Part shown: positions 8,281 through 19,339 of the stretch, in pieces
How positions within the stretch are numbered: position 1 is the first letter of the stretch
How the letters are laid out: each line of letters opens with the position of its first letter
From: Variovorax sp. 770b2
GTDB taxonomy: Bacteria > Pseudomonadota > Gammaproteobacteria > Burkholderiales > Burkholderiaceae_C
NCBI RefSeq assembly: GCF_900115685.1
Contig: NZ_FOXJ01000005.1
Span: 1-64,000 of the forward strand
Reading direction: 5' to 3'
Length of the DNA stretch: 64,000 nt
Made by a program: the position numbers and the translations under genes
The notes under the pieces: model-generated
Told to the model about the DNA's origin: nothing
The model's database searches: none
Seen by the model: the letters and a program-made list of their open reading frames with translations, nothing else

Positions 8281-9240
8281 TCAGTCCATCTCCAGCTTGC
8301 GTCCGTAGACGCTCATGCTGGCGGTCTTGAGCGCCTTCATCATCACCCGCGCCGCGGGCGACAGCAGCCGGTCGGTGCGCGTGATGATGCCGAACTGGTC
8401 CATGTGGCAGGGCATGTCCAGCGGCAGCAGCGACACGATGCCGTGCGCCGCGTAGTAGCGCGCCACGTCGGTCGCGAGCACGGCGACCATGTCGCTCTGC
8501 TGCAGCATGCGGGTGATGAAGAGCAGGGCCGAGCTCTCGATCGTGTTGGTCGGCGGCGCGAGCCCCTCCTCCTGGAACATCAGCTCGAAGCGGTGGCGCA
8601 GCACGCTGCCCGCGGGCGGCACGATCCAGCCGGCGCCGACCACGTCGCGCAGCGTGAGGCCGCTCTCGCCGAGCATGGGGTGGCCCGGGCGCACCAGCGC
8701 GCACACCGGCTCCTCGCTCAGCGCCTCGTAGCGCAGCTGCGACTTGTCGTGCTCGGCGAAGAGCCGGGCCACGAGGATATCGAGCTTGCCCTGCTCGAGC
8801 CGTTCGATCAGCACCGGGCTCGTTTCGATTTCCAGTGACACGCGCAGGTCCGGCTGCTCGCGCTTGACCATCGCGACGGCCGGCGGCAGCAGCGCCAGCC
8901 CCGGCGCGGTGATGGCGCCCACGCTCACATGGCCGAAGCGCCCGGCCTTCAGCGCGGTGAGCTCGTCGTGCGCCTGGTTCAGGCTCGCGAGCGCCACGCG
9001 GGCGTGGCGGATCATCGTCTCGCCGTACCAGGTGGGCCGCATGCCGCGCGGCAGGCGGTCGAACAGCGGCACCTCCAGCACGTCTTCCAGGTCCTTGAGC
9101 AATTTCGACGCGGCGGGCTGCGTCATGTTGAGCACCTGCGCCGCGCGGTGGATGTTGCCTTCCTCGGCCAGCGCGACCAGCAAGAGCAGCTGCCGCGTCT
9201 TGAGCCGCGCGCGAATAAACCAGTGGTTGTAGTTGGTCAT
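8281..9240 (-). CDS. gbpR: LysR-type regulator of the sugar cluster (GbpR-like)
   Basis: A 319-residue LysR regulator with N-terminal winged HTH (KTRQLLLLVALAEEGNIHRAAQVLNMTQPAASKLLKDLEDVLEVPLF) and C-terminal effector domain. The sequence style and position, divergent from a cluster containing a ChvE-type binding protein, match GbpR, known from Azospirillum and Agrobacterium next to sugar-binding-protein genes. It lies between the lactonase/SDR pair and the dehydrogenase/transport operon, and the GATCGATAT-containing sites on both sides are its likely targets. Likely inducers are arabinose or galactose or a pathway intermediate. The symbol is by resemblance. Confidence 0.85.
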   Translation of the reverse strand: MTNYNHWFIRARLKTRQLLLLVALAEEGNIHRAAQVLNMTQPAASKLLKDLEDVLEVPLFDRLPRGMRPTWYGETMIRHARVALASLNQAHDELTALKAGRFGHVSVGAITAPGLALLPPAVAMVKREQPDLRVSLEIETSPVLIERLEQGKLDILVARLFAEHDKSQLRYEALSEEPVCALVRPGHPMLGESGLTLRDVVGAGWIVPPAGSVLRHRFELMFQEEGLAPPTNTIESSALLFITRMLQQSDMVAVLATDVARYYAAHGIVSLLPLDMPCHMDQFGIITRTDRLLSPAARVMMKALKTASMSVYGRKLEMD

Positions 9241-9284
9241 GGCCTGTGGGAACTAAGGGCTGATCGGGTTTTCCAGAATCCGGT

Positions 9285-9325
9285 GATCGATATGCATTTT
9301 GTCGAAAAAACGATTGGATCGATAT
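9285..9325. promoter_or_regulatory. candidate operator pair in the gbpR / dehydrogenase divergent region
   Basis: GATCGATATGCATTTTG (9285-9301) is an exact copy of the site at 7338-7354. GATCGATAT occurs again at 9317-9325, 32 bases (about three helical turns) from the first, as expected for two dimers bound on one DNA face. The stretch 9285-9360 is AT-rich and lies between the LysR start (9240) and the dehydrogenase start (9382). Confidence 0.6.
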
Positions 9326-9381
9326 CAATTCTGTTCCTAGACTCGCGGCAATTCAAACAAAGAGACAAGGTCGGCGCCTTC

Positions 9382-10836
9382 GTGATCCACGGCGAGATCC
9401 ATCAGAACGTGCGGCAGTACATCAATGGCCGCTGGGAAACCAGCGCGACCACCGGTGTGAGTGCCAATCCGTCGGACACCAGCGAGGTGGTCGCCGAGTA
9501 CGCACGCGCTGACCGCCGTCAGGCCGAGGCCGCCATCCGCGCGGCCACCGAGGCCTTCCCGCACTGGAGCCACAGCACCCCGCAGCGCCGCGCCGACGTG
9601 CTCGACCGCATCGGCGGCGAGCTGATCGCGCGCAAGGACGAGCTGGGCCTCCTGCTGGCGCGCGAGGAAGGCAAGACATTGCCCGAGGCCGTGGCCGAGA
9701 CGGCGCGCGCGGGGCAGGTCTTCAAGTTCTTCGCGGGCGAGGCGCTGCGGGGTGGCGGCGCAGAGAACGTGGCGTCTGTGCGCGCCGGCGTGCAGGTCGA
9801 CGTGACGCGCGAGCCGGTCGGCGTGGTCGGGCTCATCACGCCGTGGAACGCGCCCTTCGTGATTCCCGCCTGGAAGATCGCGCCCGCGCTGGCCCATGGC
9901 AACAGCGTGGTGTTCAAGCCGGCCGAGCTGGTGCCGGCCTGCGGCGGGGCGCTGGCCGAGATCATCAGCCGCGCCGGCCTGCCGGCGGGCGCCTTCAACC
10001 TCGTGATGGGCAGCGGCCGCGAAGTGGGTCAGGCGCTGGTCGACAGCGCGCTGGTCGATGCGCTGAGCTTCACCGGCTCGGCCGCCAACGGCGAGCGCGT
10101 GCTGCAGGCCGCGGCCACCCGCCGCGCCAAGGTGCAACTGGAGACCGGTGGCAAGAACGCGCTCGTGGTGCTGGCCGATGCCGACCTGGACCGCGCGGTC
10201 GATTGCGCGGTGCAGGGCGCGTACTTCTCCACGGGCCAGCGCTGCACGGCGTCGAGCCGGCTCATCGTCGAGGCCGCGGTGCACGACGCCTTCGTGGCCA
10301 AGCTGCGCCAGCGCCTGAAGATGCTGAAGATCGGCCACGCGCTGGAGCGCGGCATCGACATCGGCCCGGTGGCCAACGAGGAGCGCCTTGCGATGAACCT
10401 CGCGTGGGTCGACATCGCGCGCGAAGAAGGCGCCGAGCATGTGTGGGGCGGCGAAGCGCTGGAGCGCTCGACGCCCGGCCACTACATGAGCCCTGCGCTG
10501 TTCCTCGCGAAGCCCTCGCACCGCATCGCGCGCGAGGAGATCTTCGGGCCGCTGGCCTGCGTGCTGCGCGCCGACGACTACGACCAGGCGCTGGCGCTGT
10601 GCAACGACACGCCCTTCGGCCTGTGCGCGGGCATCTGCACCAACTCGCTCAAGCACGCGATGCATTTCAGGCGCCATGCCGTGGTCGGCATGACGATGGT
10701 CAATCTGCCGACCGCGGGGGTGGACTTCCACGTGCCCTTCGGCGGCCGCAAGGGGTCGGGCTACGGGCCGCGCGAACAAGGGCGCCACGCCGCGGAGTTC
10801 TACACGACGGTCAAGACCGGCTACATGCTGGCCTGA
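9382..10836 (+). CDS. 2-oxoglutarate-semialdehyde dehydrogenase
   Basis: An aldehyde dehydrogenase of 484 residues that oxidises 2-oxoglutarate semialdehyde to 2-oxoglutarate, the last pathway step feeding the TCA cycle. It has VVGLITPWNAPFVIPAWKIAPALA, FKPAELVP, the general base Glu in QLETGGKNALVVLADADLD and catalytic Cys in YFSTGQRCTASSRLIV, a signature of this subfamily, and EEIFGPLACV. I choose GTG 9382 (MIHGEIHQNVRQYINGRWE); its ribosome site is weak (AAGG about 12 bases upstream). The frame is open far upstream but that part overlaps the LysR gene and operator. It is first in the long transport/catabolism operon. Confidence 0.9.
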   Translation: MIHGEIHQNVRQYINGRWETSATTGVSANPSDTSEVVAEYARADRRQAEAAIRAATEAFPHWSHSTPQRRADVLDRIGGELIARKDELGLLLAREEGKTLPEAVAETARAGQVFKFFAGEALRGGGAENVASVRAGVQVDVTREPVGVVGLITPWNAPFVIPAWKIAPALAHGNSVVFKPAELVPACGGALAEIISRAGLPAGAFNLVMGSGREVGQALVDSALVDALSFTGSAANGERVLQAAATRRAKVQLETGGKNALVVLADADLDRAVDCAVQGAYFSTGQRCTASSRLIVEAAVHDAFVAKLRQRLKMLKIGHALERGIDIGPVANEERLAMNLAWVDIAREEGAEHVWGGEALERSTPGHYMSPALFLAKPSHRIAREEIFGPLACVLRADDYDQALALCNDTPFGLCAGICTNSLKHAMHFRRHAVVGMTMVNLPTAGVDFHVPFGGRKGSGYGPREQGRHAAEFYTTVKTGYMLA

Positions 10837-10898
10837 CCGGACGGGGTTTCATCGCTTATCGACAACACAACCACAGACTCATCAAGAAGGAGACAGCC

Positions 10899-11864
10899 AT
10901 GACCATGAATCGCCGCACCCTCAACATCGCGCTCGCCGCAGCGTCCCTGGGCAGCCTGCTGCCCGCTTCCGCGTTCGCGCAGAAGAAACTCGTGCTCGGC
11001 TTCGCCCAGGTGGGCGCCGAGAGCGAATGGCGCACCGCCAACACCGAGTCGATCAAGTCCTCGGCCAAGGAGGCGGGCATCGAGCTCAAGTTCTCCGACG
11101 CGCAGCAAAAGCAAGAGAACCAGATCAAGGCGATCCGCTCGTACATCGCGCAGAAGGTGGACGTGATCGCGTTCTCGCCGGTGGTCGAGTCGGGCTGGGA
11201 AACCGTGCTGCGCGAAGCCAAGGCCGCCAAGATCCCGGTGGTGCTGACCGACCGCTCGGTCAACACCAAGGACGACACGCTCTACGTGACCTTCATGGGC
11301 TCGGACTTCACCGAGGAAGGCCGCAAGGCCGGCCGCTGGCTCACCGAGAAGATGAAGGACCAGAAGGGCGAGGTGAACATCGTCGAGCTGCAGGGCACCG
11401 TGGGCTCGGCACCGGCCATCGACCGCAAGAAGGGCTTCGAGGAAATCATCAAGGCCGACCCGAAGTTCAAGATCATCCGCTCGCAGACCGGCGACTTCAC
11501 GCGCGCCAAGGGCAAGGAAGTGATGGAAGCGTTCCTCAAGGCCGAGGGCAAGAAGATCAACGTGCTCTACGCGCACAACGACGACATGGCCATCGGCGCG
11601 ATCCAGGCGATCGAAGAGGCGGGCCTGAAGCCCGCCAAGGACATCACCGTCATCTCGATCGATGGGGTGAAGGGCGCCTTCGAAGCCATGATCGCCGGCA
11701 AGCTGAACGTGTCGGTGGAATGCAGCCCGCTGCTCGGGCCGCAGCTCATGCAGGCGGTGAAAGACATCAAGGCCGGCAAGACGCTGCCCAAGCGCATCGT
11801 CACCGAAGAGGGCATCTTCCCGATGGAAGTCGCCGCCAAGGAATTCCCGAACCGCAAGTACTAA
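10899..11864 (+). CDS. ytfQ: sugar ABC transporter periplasmic binding protein, YtfQ type
   Basis: A 321-residue protein with signal peptide (MTMNRRTLNIALAAASLGSL, ending near SAFAQ). The start is fixed by AAGGAG seven bases upstream. The mature part is a type I periplasmic binding fold (KKLVLGFAQVGAESEWRTANTESIK, VLTDRSVNTKDDTLYVTFMGSD, VLYAHNDDMAIGAIQAIEEAG, ISIDGVKGAFEAM), matching the YtfQ galactofuranose-binding subfamily. Its cognate ATPase and two permeases (YtfR, YtfT, YjfF types) are encoded further down, separated by the ChvE-GguA-GguB genes. The substrate may be arabinofuranose or galactofuranose. Confidence 0.88.
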   Translation: MTMNRRTLNIALAAASLGSLLPASAFAQKKLVLGFAQVGAESEWRTANTESIKSSAKEAGIELKFSDAQQKQENQIKAIRSYIAQKVDVIAFSPVVESGWETVLREAKAAKIPVVLTDRSVNTKDDTLYVTFMGSDFTEEGRKAGRWLTEKMKDQKGEVNIVELQGTVGSAPAIDRKKGFEEIIKADPKFKIIRSQTGDFTRAKGKEVMEAFLKAEGKKINVLYAHNDDMAIGAIQAIEEAGLKPAKDITVISIDGVKGAFEAMIAGKLNVSVECSPLLGPQLMQAVKDIKAGKTLPKRIVTEEGIFPMEVAAKEFPNRKY

Positions 11865-11879
11865 GAAGAGCACTCACAC

Positions 11880-12950
11880 ATGAAACGCAACTTCCTCAAG
11901 GCCTCGCTCGCGGGCCTCGCCTTCGCCGTCGTCGGCTTCACGCCGCTTGCCAACGCGCAGGACAAGGGCCTGATCGCCATCTCGATGCCCACCAAGTCGT
12001 CGGCGCGCTGGATCGCCGACGGCGCGAACATGGCCAAGTACTTCAAGGACAAGGGCTACAAGACCGACCTGCAGTACGCGGACGACGACATTCCGAACCA
12101 GCTCGCGCAGATCGAGAACATGGTGACCAAGGGATCGAAGGTACTGGTGATCGCCGCCATCGACGGCACCACGCTGTCCGACGTGCTGCAGAAGGCGGCC
12201 GACAAGGGTGTGAAGGTCATCGCGTACGACCGGCTGATCAAGGGCTCCAAGAACGTCGACTACTACGCCACCTTCGACAACTTCCAGGTCGGCGTGCTGC
12301 AGGCGCAATCGATCGAATCGGCGCTGGGCCTGAAGAGCGGCAAGGGCCCGTTCAACGTCGAACTCTTCGGCGGCTCGCCCGACGACAACAACGCCTTCTT
12401 CTTCTACAACGGCGCGATGTCGGTGCTCGATCCGTACATCAAGAGCGGCAAGCTGGTGGTGCGCAGCAAGCAGATGGGCATGGACAAGGTCGGCACGCTG
12501 CGCTGGGACGGCGCCGTGGCGCAGGCCCGCATGGACAACCTGCTGTCGGCCTACTACACGAAGGACCGCGTGGATGCGGTGCTGTCGCCCTACGACGGTC
12601 TTTCGATCGGCATCCTGTCGTCGCTCAAGGGCGTGGGCTACGGCTCGGGCTCGCAGGCCATGCCCATCGTGTCGGGCCAGGACGCCGAGGTGCCTTCGGT
12701 CAAGTCGATCCTGCGCAAGGAACAGACCTCCACCGTGTTCAAGGACACGCGCGAGCTGGCCAAGGTGACGGTGGCGATGGTCGACGCCATGCTCTCGGGC
12801 AAGACGCCCGAGGTGAATGACACCAAGACCTACAACAACGGCATCAAGGTCGTGCCCTCGTACCTGCTGAAGCCCGTGAGCGTGGACGCCTCGAACTGGA
12901 AGCAGGTGCTGGTGGACAGCGGCTACTACAAGGAAAGCCAGGTCAAGTGA
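11880..12950 (+). CDS. chvE: multiple-monosaccharide binding protein ChvE
   Basis: A 356-residue exported binding protein: signal peptide MKRNFLKASLAGLAFAVVGF ending at ANAQ, then DKGLIAISMPTKSSARWIADG, YADDDIPNQLAQIENMV, VIAYDRLI and NVELFGGSPDDNNAFFFYNG, all typical of ChvE. ChvE proteins bind arabinose, galactose, glucose and xylose and in Agrobacterium also signal chemotaxis and virulence induction. It follows ytfQ by only 15 bases with a weak ribosome site (AAGAAGAG) and overlaps the next ATPase gene by four (GTGA), so ChvE-GguA-GguB form one transporter. Confidence 0.93.
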   Translation: MKRNFLKASLAGLAFAVVGFTPLANAQDKGLIAISMPTKSSARWIADGANMAKYFKDKGYKTDLQYADDDIPNQLAQIENMVTKGSKVLVIAAIDGTTLSDVLQKAADKGVKVIAYDRLIKGSKNVDYYATFDNFQVGVLQAQSIESALGLKSGKGPFNVELFGGSPDDNNAFFFYNGAMSVLDPYIKSGKLVVRSKQMGMDKVGTLRWDGAVAQARMDNLLSAYYTKDRVDAVLSPYDGLSIGILSSLKGVGYGSGSQAMPIVSGQDAEVPSVKSILRKEQTSTVFKDTRELAKVTVAMVDAMLSGKTPEVNDTKTYNNGIKVVPSYLLKPVSVDASNWKQVLVDSGYYKESQVK

Positions 12951-14521
12951 ACGAGGCGAGCACGGTGAGCGCAGACGAACGCACGATCCTCGAGATGCGC
13001 GGGATCACCAAGACGTTCCCCGGGGTGAAGGCCCTGAGCAACGTCAACCTCGCCGTGCGCGCGGGGGAGATCCACGCGGTCGTCGGCGAGAACGGCGCGG
13101 GCAAGTCCACGCTCATGAAGGTGCTGAGCGGCGTGTACCCGTGCGATTCGTACACCGGCGAGATCCATTTCGAGGGCGAGCTGCGCCGCTTCAAGGGCAT
13201 TGCCGACAGCGAGAAGCTGGGCATCATCATCATCCACCAGGAGCTCGCGCTGGTGCCGCTGCTCTCGATTGCCGAGAACCTGTTTCTCGGCAACGAGATC
13301 GCCACCGGCGGCGTGATCGACTGGTTCGCCGCCTATGCAAAGACGCGCGAGCTGCTCGCGAAAGTGGGCCTGAAGGAACTGCCCACGACGCTGGTGACCG
13401 ACCTGGGCGTCGGCAAGCAGCAGCTGGTGGAGATCGCCAAGGCGCTCGCGAAAGAGGTGAAGCTCCTGATCCTCGACGAGCCCACCGCCAGCCTGAACGA
13501 GAACGACAGCGATGCGCTGCTGATGCTTTTGCTCGAACTCAAGCGCCAAGGCATCGCGTCGATCCTCATCTCGCACAAGCTCAACGAGATCGCCAAGGTG
13601 GCCGACTCGATCACCGTGCTGCGCGATGGCGCGACGGTGGAGACCATCGATTGCCGCAGCGACCCGATCAGCGAGGACCGCATCATCCGCGGCATGGTGG
13701 GCCGCGACATGGAACACCGCTACCCGCAGCGCTCGCCGAAGATCGGCGAAACGGTGCTGGAGGTGCGCGACTGGCGCGTGCACCACGCGCTGCACGCCGA
13801 CCGCGAGCAGATCAAGGGCGTGAACCTGCACGTGCGCCAGGGCGAGATCGTCGGCATCGCGGGCCTCATGGGCGCGGGCCGCACCGAACTGGCGATGAGC
13901 GTGTTCGGCAAGTCCTACGGCCAGCGCATCAGCGGCTCGGTGCTCATGCACGGCAAGCCGGTGGACGTGAGCACGGTGCGCAAGGCCATCGACCACGGCA
14001 TCGCCTACGTCACCGAAGACCGCAAGGGCCTCGGGCTGGTGCTGGAGGAGGGCATCCGCAAGAACATCAGCCTTGCGAACCTCGATGCGATTTCCGAGCG
14101 CTCGGTGATCGACGACGGCCGCGAGTTCAAGGTGGCCAACGACTACAGGAAGGCACTGAACATCCGCTGCTCGGGCGTCGAGCAGCTGGTGGTCAATCTG
14201 TCGGGCGGCAACCAGCAGAAGGTGGTGCTGAGCAAGTGGCTCTTCACCAAGCCCGAACTGCTGATCCTGGACGAACCCACGCGCGGCATCGACGTGGGCG
14301 CCAAGTACGAGATCTACACCATCATCGACCAGCTCGCGAGCGAGGGCAAAGGCATTCTCATGATTTCTTCCGAACTGCCGGAGTTGCTCGGCATGTGCGA
14401 CCGCATCTATGTGATGAACGAGGGGCGCTTCGTGGCCGAGTTCACGGCGGCCGAGGCTTCGCAGGAGCGCATCATGCATGCGATCGTCAGTGCGGGGAGT
14501 TCCGTCCATGTCGCAGCCTGA
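12947..14521 (+). CDS. gguA: sugar ABC transporter ATPase (GguA/MmsA type)
   Basis: A 524-residue protein with two fused nucleotide-binding domains that energises uptake through GguB. The first half has Walker A GENGAGKST and Walker B LLILDEPTASL; the second has the usual degenerate Walker A GLMGAGRTE, the signature LSGGNQQKVVLSKW and LLILDEPTRGID. The start is GTG 12947, overlapping the chvE stop; the protein begins MNEASTVSADERTILEMRG. Its 3' end overlaps the permease gene by 14 bases. Confidence 0.94.
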   Translation: MNEASTVSADERTILEMRGITKTFPGVKALSNVNLAVRAGEIHAVVGENGAGKSTLMKVLSGVYPCDSYTGEIHFEGELRRFKGIADSEKLGIIIIHQELALVPLLSIAENLFLGNEIATGGVIDWFAAYAKTRELLAKVGLKELPTTLVTDLGVGKQQLVEIAKALAKEVKLLILDEPTASLNENDSDALLMLLLELKRQGIASILISHKLNEIAKVADSITVLRDGATVETIDCRSDPISEDRIIRGMVGRDMEHRYPQRSPKIGETVLEVRDWRVHHALHADREQIKGVNLHVRQGEIVGIAGLMGAGRTELAMSVFGKSYGQRISGSVLMHGKPVDVSTVRKAIDHGIAYVTEDRKGLGLVLEEGIRKNISLANLDAISERSVIDDGREFKVANDYRKALNIRCSGVEQLVVNLSGGNQQKVVLSKWLFTKPELLILDEPTRGIDVGAKYEIYTIIDQLASEGKGILMISSELPELLGMCDRIYVMNEGRFVAEFTAAEASQERIMHAIVSAGSSVHVAA

Positions 14522-15722
14522 AGCCAACGCGGTGCAGGGCGCCGCACCCGCGACCCCGGTCGCTGCGAAGCTCCACGTGGGCTTCCTGAAGAACAACCTG
14601 CGCGAATACGGCATGCTGATCTCGCTGGTCGCGATCATGGTGCTGTTCCAGGTGCTGACCGACGGCACGCTCCTGCGGCCGCTGAACCTCACCAACCTGC
14701 TGCTGCAGAACAGCTATGTCGTCATCATGGCGCTGGGCATGCTGCTGGTGATCGTGGCGGGGCACATCGACCTGTCGGTGGGCTCGGTGTGCGGCTTCAT
14801 CGGCGCGCTCGCGGCGGTGCTGATGGTGGAGTACGAATGGCATTTCGTGCCGACGGCCATCGTGAGCATCGCGGCCGGTGCGGTGATCGGCGCCGCGCAG
14901 GGCTGGTTCGTCGCGTTCCGCAAGATCCCGTCGTTCATCGTCACGCTCGCGGGCATGCTGGTGTTCAAGGGGCTCACGCTGGCGCTGCTGGCCGGGCAGT
15001 CGGTGGGGCCGTTTCCGGTGGAGTTCCAGCGCTTGAGTTCGGGCTTCATTCCCGATCCGCTGGGCGGCGACACCTTGCGCACCACCTCGCTGGTCGTGGG
15101 CGTGCTCGCGGCCGCGGCGCTGGTGTTCTTCAAGCTGCGCGGCCGCGCCAAGCTCAAGGCGCACGGCATGGAGCAGGAGCCCTATGCCTTCTTCCTCGTG
15201 AAGAACCTGTTCTTCGCAGCGATCATTCTTTTCTTCAGCTACCTGCTCTCCACCTACAAGGGCCTGCCCAACGTGCTGGTGGTGATGGCGGTGCTGATCG
15301 TGGTGTACGACTTCGTCACCAACCGCACCACCATCGGCCGGCGCATCTATGCGCTGGGCGGCAACGAGAAGGCGGCGCGGCTGTCGGGCGTGAAGACGCA
15401 GCGCCTGGCGTTCCTCACCTTCGTGAACATGGGCGCGCTGGCCGCATTGGCGGGCCTCGTGTTCGCGGCGCGCCTGAACACGGCCACGCCCAAGGCCGGT
15501 CTGGGTTTCGAGCTCGACGTGATCGCGGCCTGCTTCATCGGCGGCGCCTCGGCCTCGGGCGGCGTGGGCCGGGTGATGGGCGCGGTGATCGGCGCCTTCA
15601 TCATGGGCGTGATGAACAACGGCATGTCGATCCTGGGCATCGGCATCGACTACCAGCAGGTCATCAAGGGACTGGTACTGCTGGCGGCGGTGTTCATCGA
15701 CGTCTACAACAAGAACAAGTGA
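14508..15722 (+). CDS. gguB: sugar ABC transporter permease (GguB type)
   Basis: A 404-residue inner-membrane permease. The start is ATG 14508 (MSQPEANAVQGAAP), with GGGGAG about eight bases upstream inside gguA. Hydrophobic helices alternate with short loops; the family sequence VIVAGHIDLSVGSVCGF and NEKAARLSGVKTQRLAF are clear. At about 400 residues it is longer than YtfT/YjfF-type permeases, as GguB/XylH proteins are, with an extended cytoplasmic loop (FFKLRGRAKLKAHGMEQEPY). It pairs with GguA and ChvE. Confidence 0.93.
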   Translation: MSQPEANAVQGAAPATPVAAKLHVGFLKNNLREYGMLISLVAIMVLFQVLTDGTLLRPLNLTNLLLQNSYVVIMALGMLLVIVAGHIDLSVGSVCGFIGALAAVLMVEYEWHFVPTAIVSIAAGAVIGAAQGWFVAFRKIPSFIVTLAGMLVFKGLTLALLAGQSVGPFPVEFQRLSSGFIPDPLGGDTLRTTSLVVGVLAAAALVFFKLRGRAKLKAHGMEQEPYAFFLVKNLFFAAIILFFSYLLSTYKGLPNVLVVMAVLIVVYDFVTNRTTIGRRIYALGGNEKAARLSGVKTQRLAFLTFVNMGALAALAGLVFAARLNTATPKAGLGFELDVIAACFIGGASASGGVGRVMGAVIGAFIMGVMNNGMSILGIGIDYQQVIKGLVLLAAVFIDVYNKNK

Positions 15723-15726
15723 ACGC

Positions 15727-17243
<1,517 letters not shown>

Positions 17244-17247
<4 letters not shown>

Positions 17248-18278
17248 ACCGCCTCTCCTCCCTCATGAGCCACCGCCTCGCCTGGCCCATCGTCACATTG
17301 CTTTTGCTGCTCGCGATCAACACCGCGTTCAACGGGAGCTTCCTGCACCTCGAATGGCGCGAAGGCCATCTCTACGGCAGCCTGATCGACATCCTGAACC
17401 GCGCCGCGCCGCTCGTGCTGGTCTCGCTGGGCATGACGCTGGTGATCGCCACGCGCGGCATCGACATCTCGGTGGGTGCGGTGGTGGCCATCGCGGCGTC
17501 GGTTGCGGCCTGGATGATCGGCGGCTCGGTCTCCAGCGACGTGAGCCGCTTCCCGATGCCGCTCGCGATCCTCGCGGCCATCGGCGCCGCGCTGCTGTGC
17601 GGCCTCTGGAACGGCCTCCTGGTCGCGAAGGTCGGCATGCAGCCGATCATCGCGACGCTGATCCTCATGGTGGCGGGGCGTGGCATCGCGCAACTGGTTG
17701 CGGACGGGCAGATCATCACGATCTACTACAAGCCCTTCTTCTTCCTGGGCAGCGGCTACCTGATGGGCCTTCCGTTCTCGCTGTTCATCGTGGCGGCGGT
17801 GTTCGTGCTGCTGTATCTCGCGATCACGCGCACGGCGCTCGGGCTCTTCATCCAGGCGGTGGGCATCAACCCGACGGCGGCGCGCGTGGCGGGCATCCAG
17901 GCGCGGCGGCTGGTCGTCGGCGCGTATGCGTTCTGCGGCGTATGCGCCGGCGTGGCGGGCCTCCTGATCAGCTCGAACGTGAAGAGCGCGGACGGCAACA
18001 ACGCCGGCCAATTGCTGGAGCTCGATGCGATCCTCGCGGTCACGCTCGGCGGCACGGCACTGACCGGCGGGCGCTTCAGCCTCATGGGCAGCGTGATCGG
18101 CGCGCTGATCATCCAGACGCTGACCTATGCGATCTACTCGCTGGGCGTGCCGCCCGAGATCAACCTCGTGGTGAAGGCGGTGGTGGTGTTCGTGGTGATG
18201 CTGCTGCAGTCGCCGGAGTTCAGGGCCCAGGTGCGGTCGCTCGTTCAGCGGCCAGCGCATGAAGGGGGACGGGCATGA
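17244..18278 (+). CDS. ytfT: sugar ABC transporter permease, YtfT type
   Basis: A 344-residue membrane protein beginning MNRLSSLMSHRLAWPIVTLL. It has the permease family signature VIATRGIDISVGAVVAIAAS and about nine or ten hydrophobic helices. It overlaps ytfR by four bases upstream and the next permease by four downstream, so the two permeases would form a heterodimer in one importer, as in the galactofuranose system of E. coli. Confidence 0.9.
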
Positions 18279-19309
18279 GCGCGGTGATCGAGACGGCCGC
18301 AGCACCTTCATCCCAACCCGCTCCCGCGCGCGGGAGAGCGGGCAAGAGGGGGCTCAATCCGAAGTACCTGCCTTTGACGGCAACCATCTCGCTGTTCGTG
18401 CTGATGGCGACGCTGGGCTCGGTGTTCTACGACGGGTTCTTCTCGGCGCAGGTGTTTCTCAACCTGCTGATCGACAACGCCTTCCTGATCGTCGTCGCGG
18501 TCGGCATGACCTTCGTGATTCTTTCGGGCGGCATCGATCTCTCGGTGGGCTCGGTGATCGCGCTCACGACGATGGTTTCGGCTTCGCTGGTCGAGAAGCA
18601 CGGGTGGAGCCCGGCGATCGTGATTCCGCTGGTGCTGGCGATGGGCACCGCGTTCGGCGCATTCATGGGCCTGCTCATCGAGCGCTTCCGGCTGCAGCCT
18701 TTCATCGTCACGCTCGCGGGCATGTTCCTCGCGCGCGGGCTCTGCTACCTCATCAGCATCGACTCGATCAGCATCACCAACGGGTTCTATTCGGAGGTCT
18801 CGCAGATCCGCATTCCGGTCTGGGGCGAGGCCTCGGTCTCGATCAGCGCGGTGATCGCCATCGTGGTGCTGCTGGCCGCGGTGTTCATCGCGCACTGCAC
18901 GCCCTTCGGCCGCGCGGTGTATGCCATCGGCGGCAGCGAGCATTCGGCGATGCTGATGGGCCTGCCGGTGCGGCGCACGCTCGTGGGCGTGTACACGCTC
19001 TCGGGCTTCTGCTCGGCGCTGGCGGGCGTGATCTTCACCTTCTACATGCTCTCGGGCTACGGCCTGCATGCGCTCGGGCTGGAGCTCGATGCCATCGCGG
19101 CGGTGGTGATCGGCGGCACGCTGCTCACCGGCGGCGTGGGCTACGTGGCGGGCACGCTCTTCGGCGTGCTGATGCTCGGGATCATCCAGACGCTGATCTC
19201 CTTCGACGGCACGCTGAGCTCGTGGTGGACGCGCATCGTCGTGGGCGCGCTGCTCTTCGTGTTCTGCCTGCTGCAACGCTTTTTCACCTCGCGCGCGCCA
19301 CGCCGCTGA
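18275..19309 (+). CDS. yjfF: sugar ABC transporter permease, YjfF type
   Basis: A 344-residue membrane protein, the second half of the predicted permease heterodimer. After a soluble N-terminus (MSAVIETAAAPSSQPAPARG) come hydrophobic helices with the signature VILSGGIDLSVGSVIALTTM and a C-terminal FVFCLLQRFFTSRAPRR. The start overlaps the ytfT stop (ATGA). The dehydratase gene follows after 30 bases, so transport and catabolism look co-transcribed. Confidence 0.9.
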   Translation: MSAVIETAAAPSSQPAPARGRAGKRGLNPKYLPLTATISLFVLMATLGSVFYDGFFSAQVFLNLLIDNAFLIVVAVGMTFVILSGGIDLSVGSVIALTTMVSASLVEKHGWSPAIVIPLVLAMGTAFGAFMGLLIERFRLQPFIVTLAGMFLARGLCYLISIDSISITNGFYSEVSQIRIPVWGEASVSISAVIAIVVLLAAVFIAHCTPFGRAVYAIGGSEHSAMLMGLPVRRTLVGVYTLSGFCSALAGVIFTFYMLSGYGLHALGLELDAIAAVVIGGTLLTGGVGYVAGTLFGVLMLGIIQTLISFDGTLSSWWTRIVVGALLFVFCLLQRFFTSRAPRR

Positions 19310-19339
19310 CTTTCTCCTTTTCTCTCAGGACACTCTCGC

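Noticed and set aside
8929..9381. N-terminal extension of the aldehyde dehydrogenase
   Set aside because: It would run antisense through the LysR gene and through the operator motif; the family alignment begins near GTG 9382.
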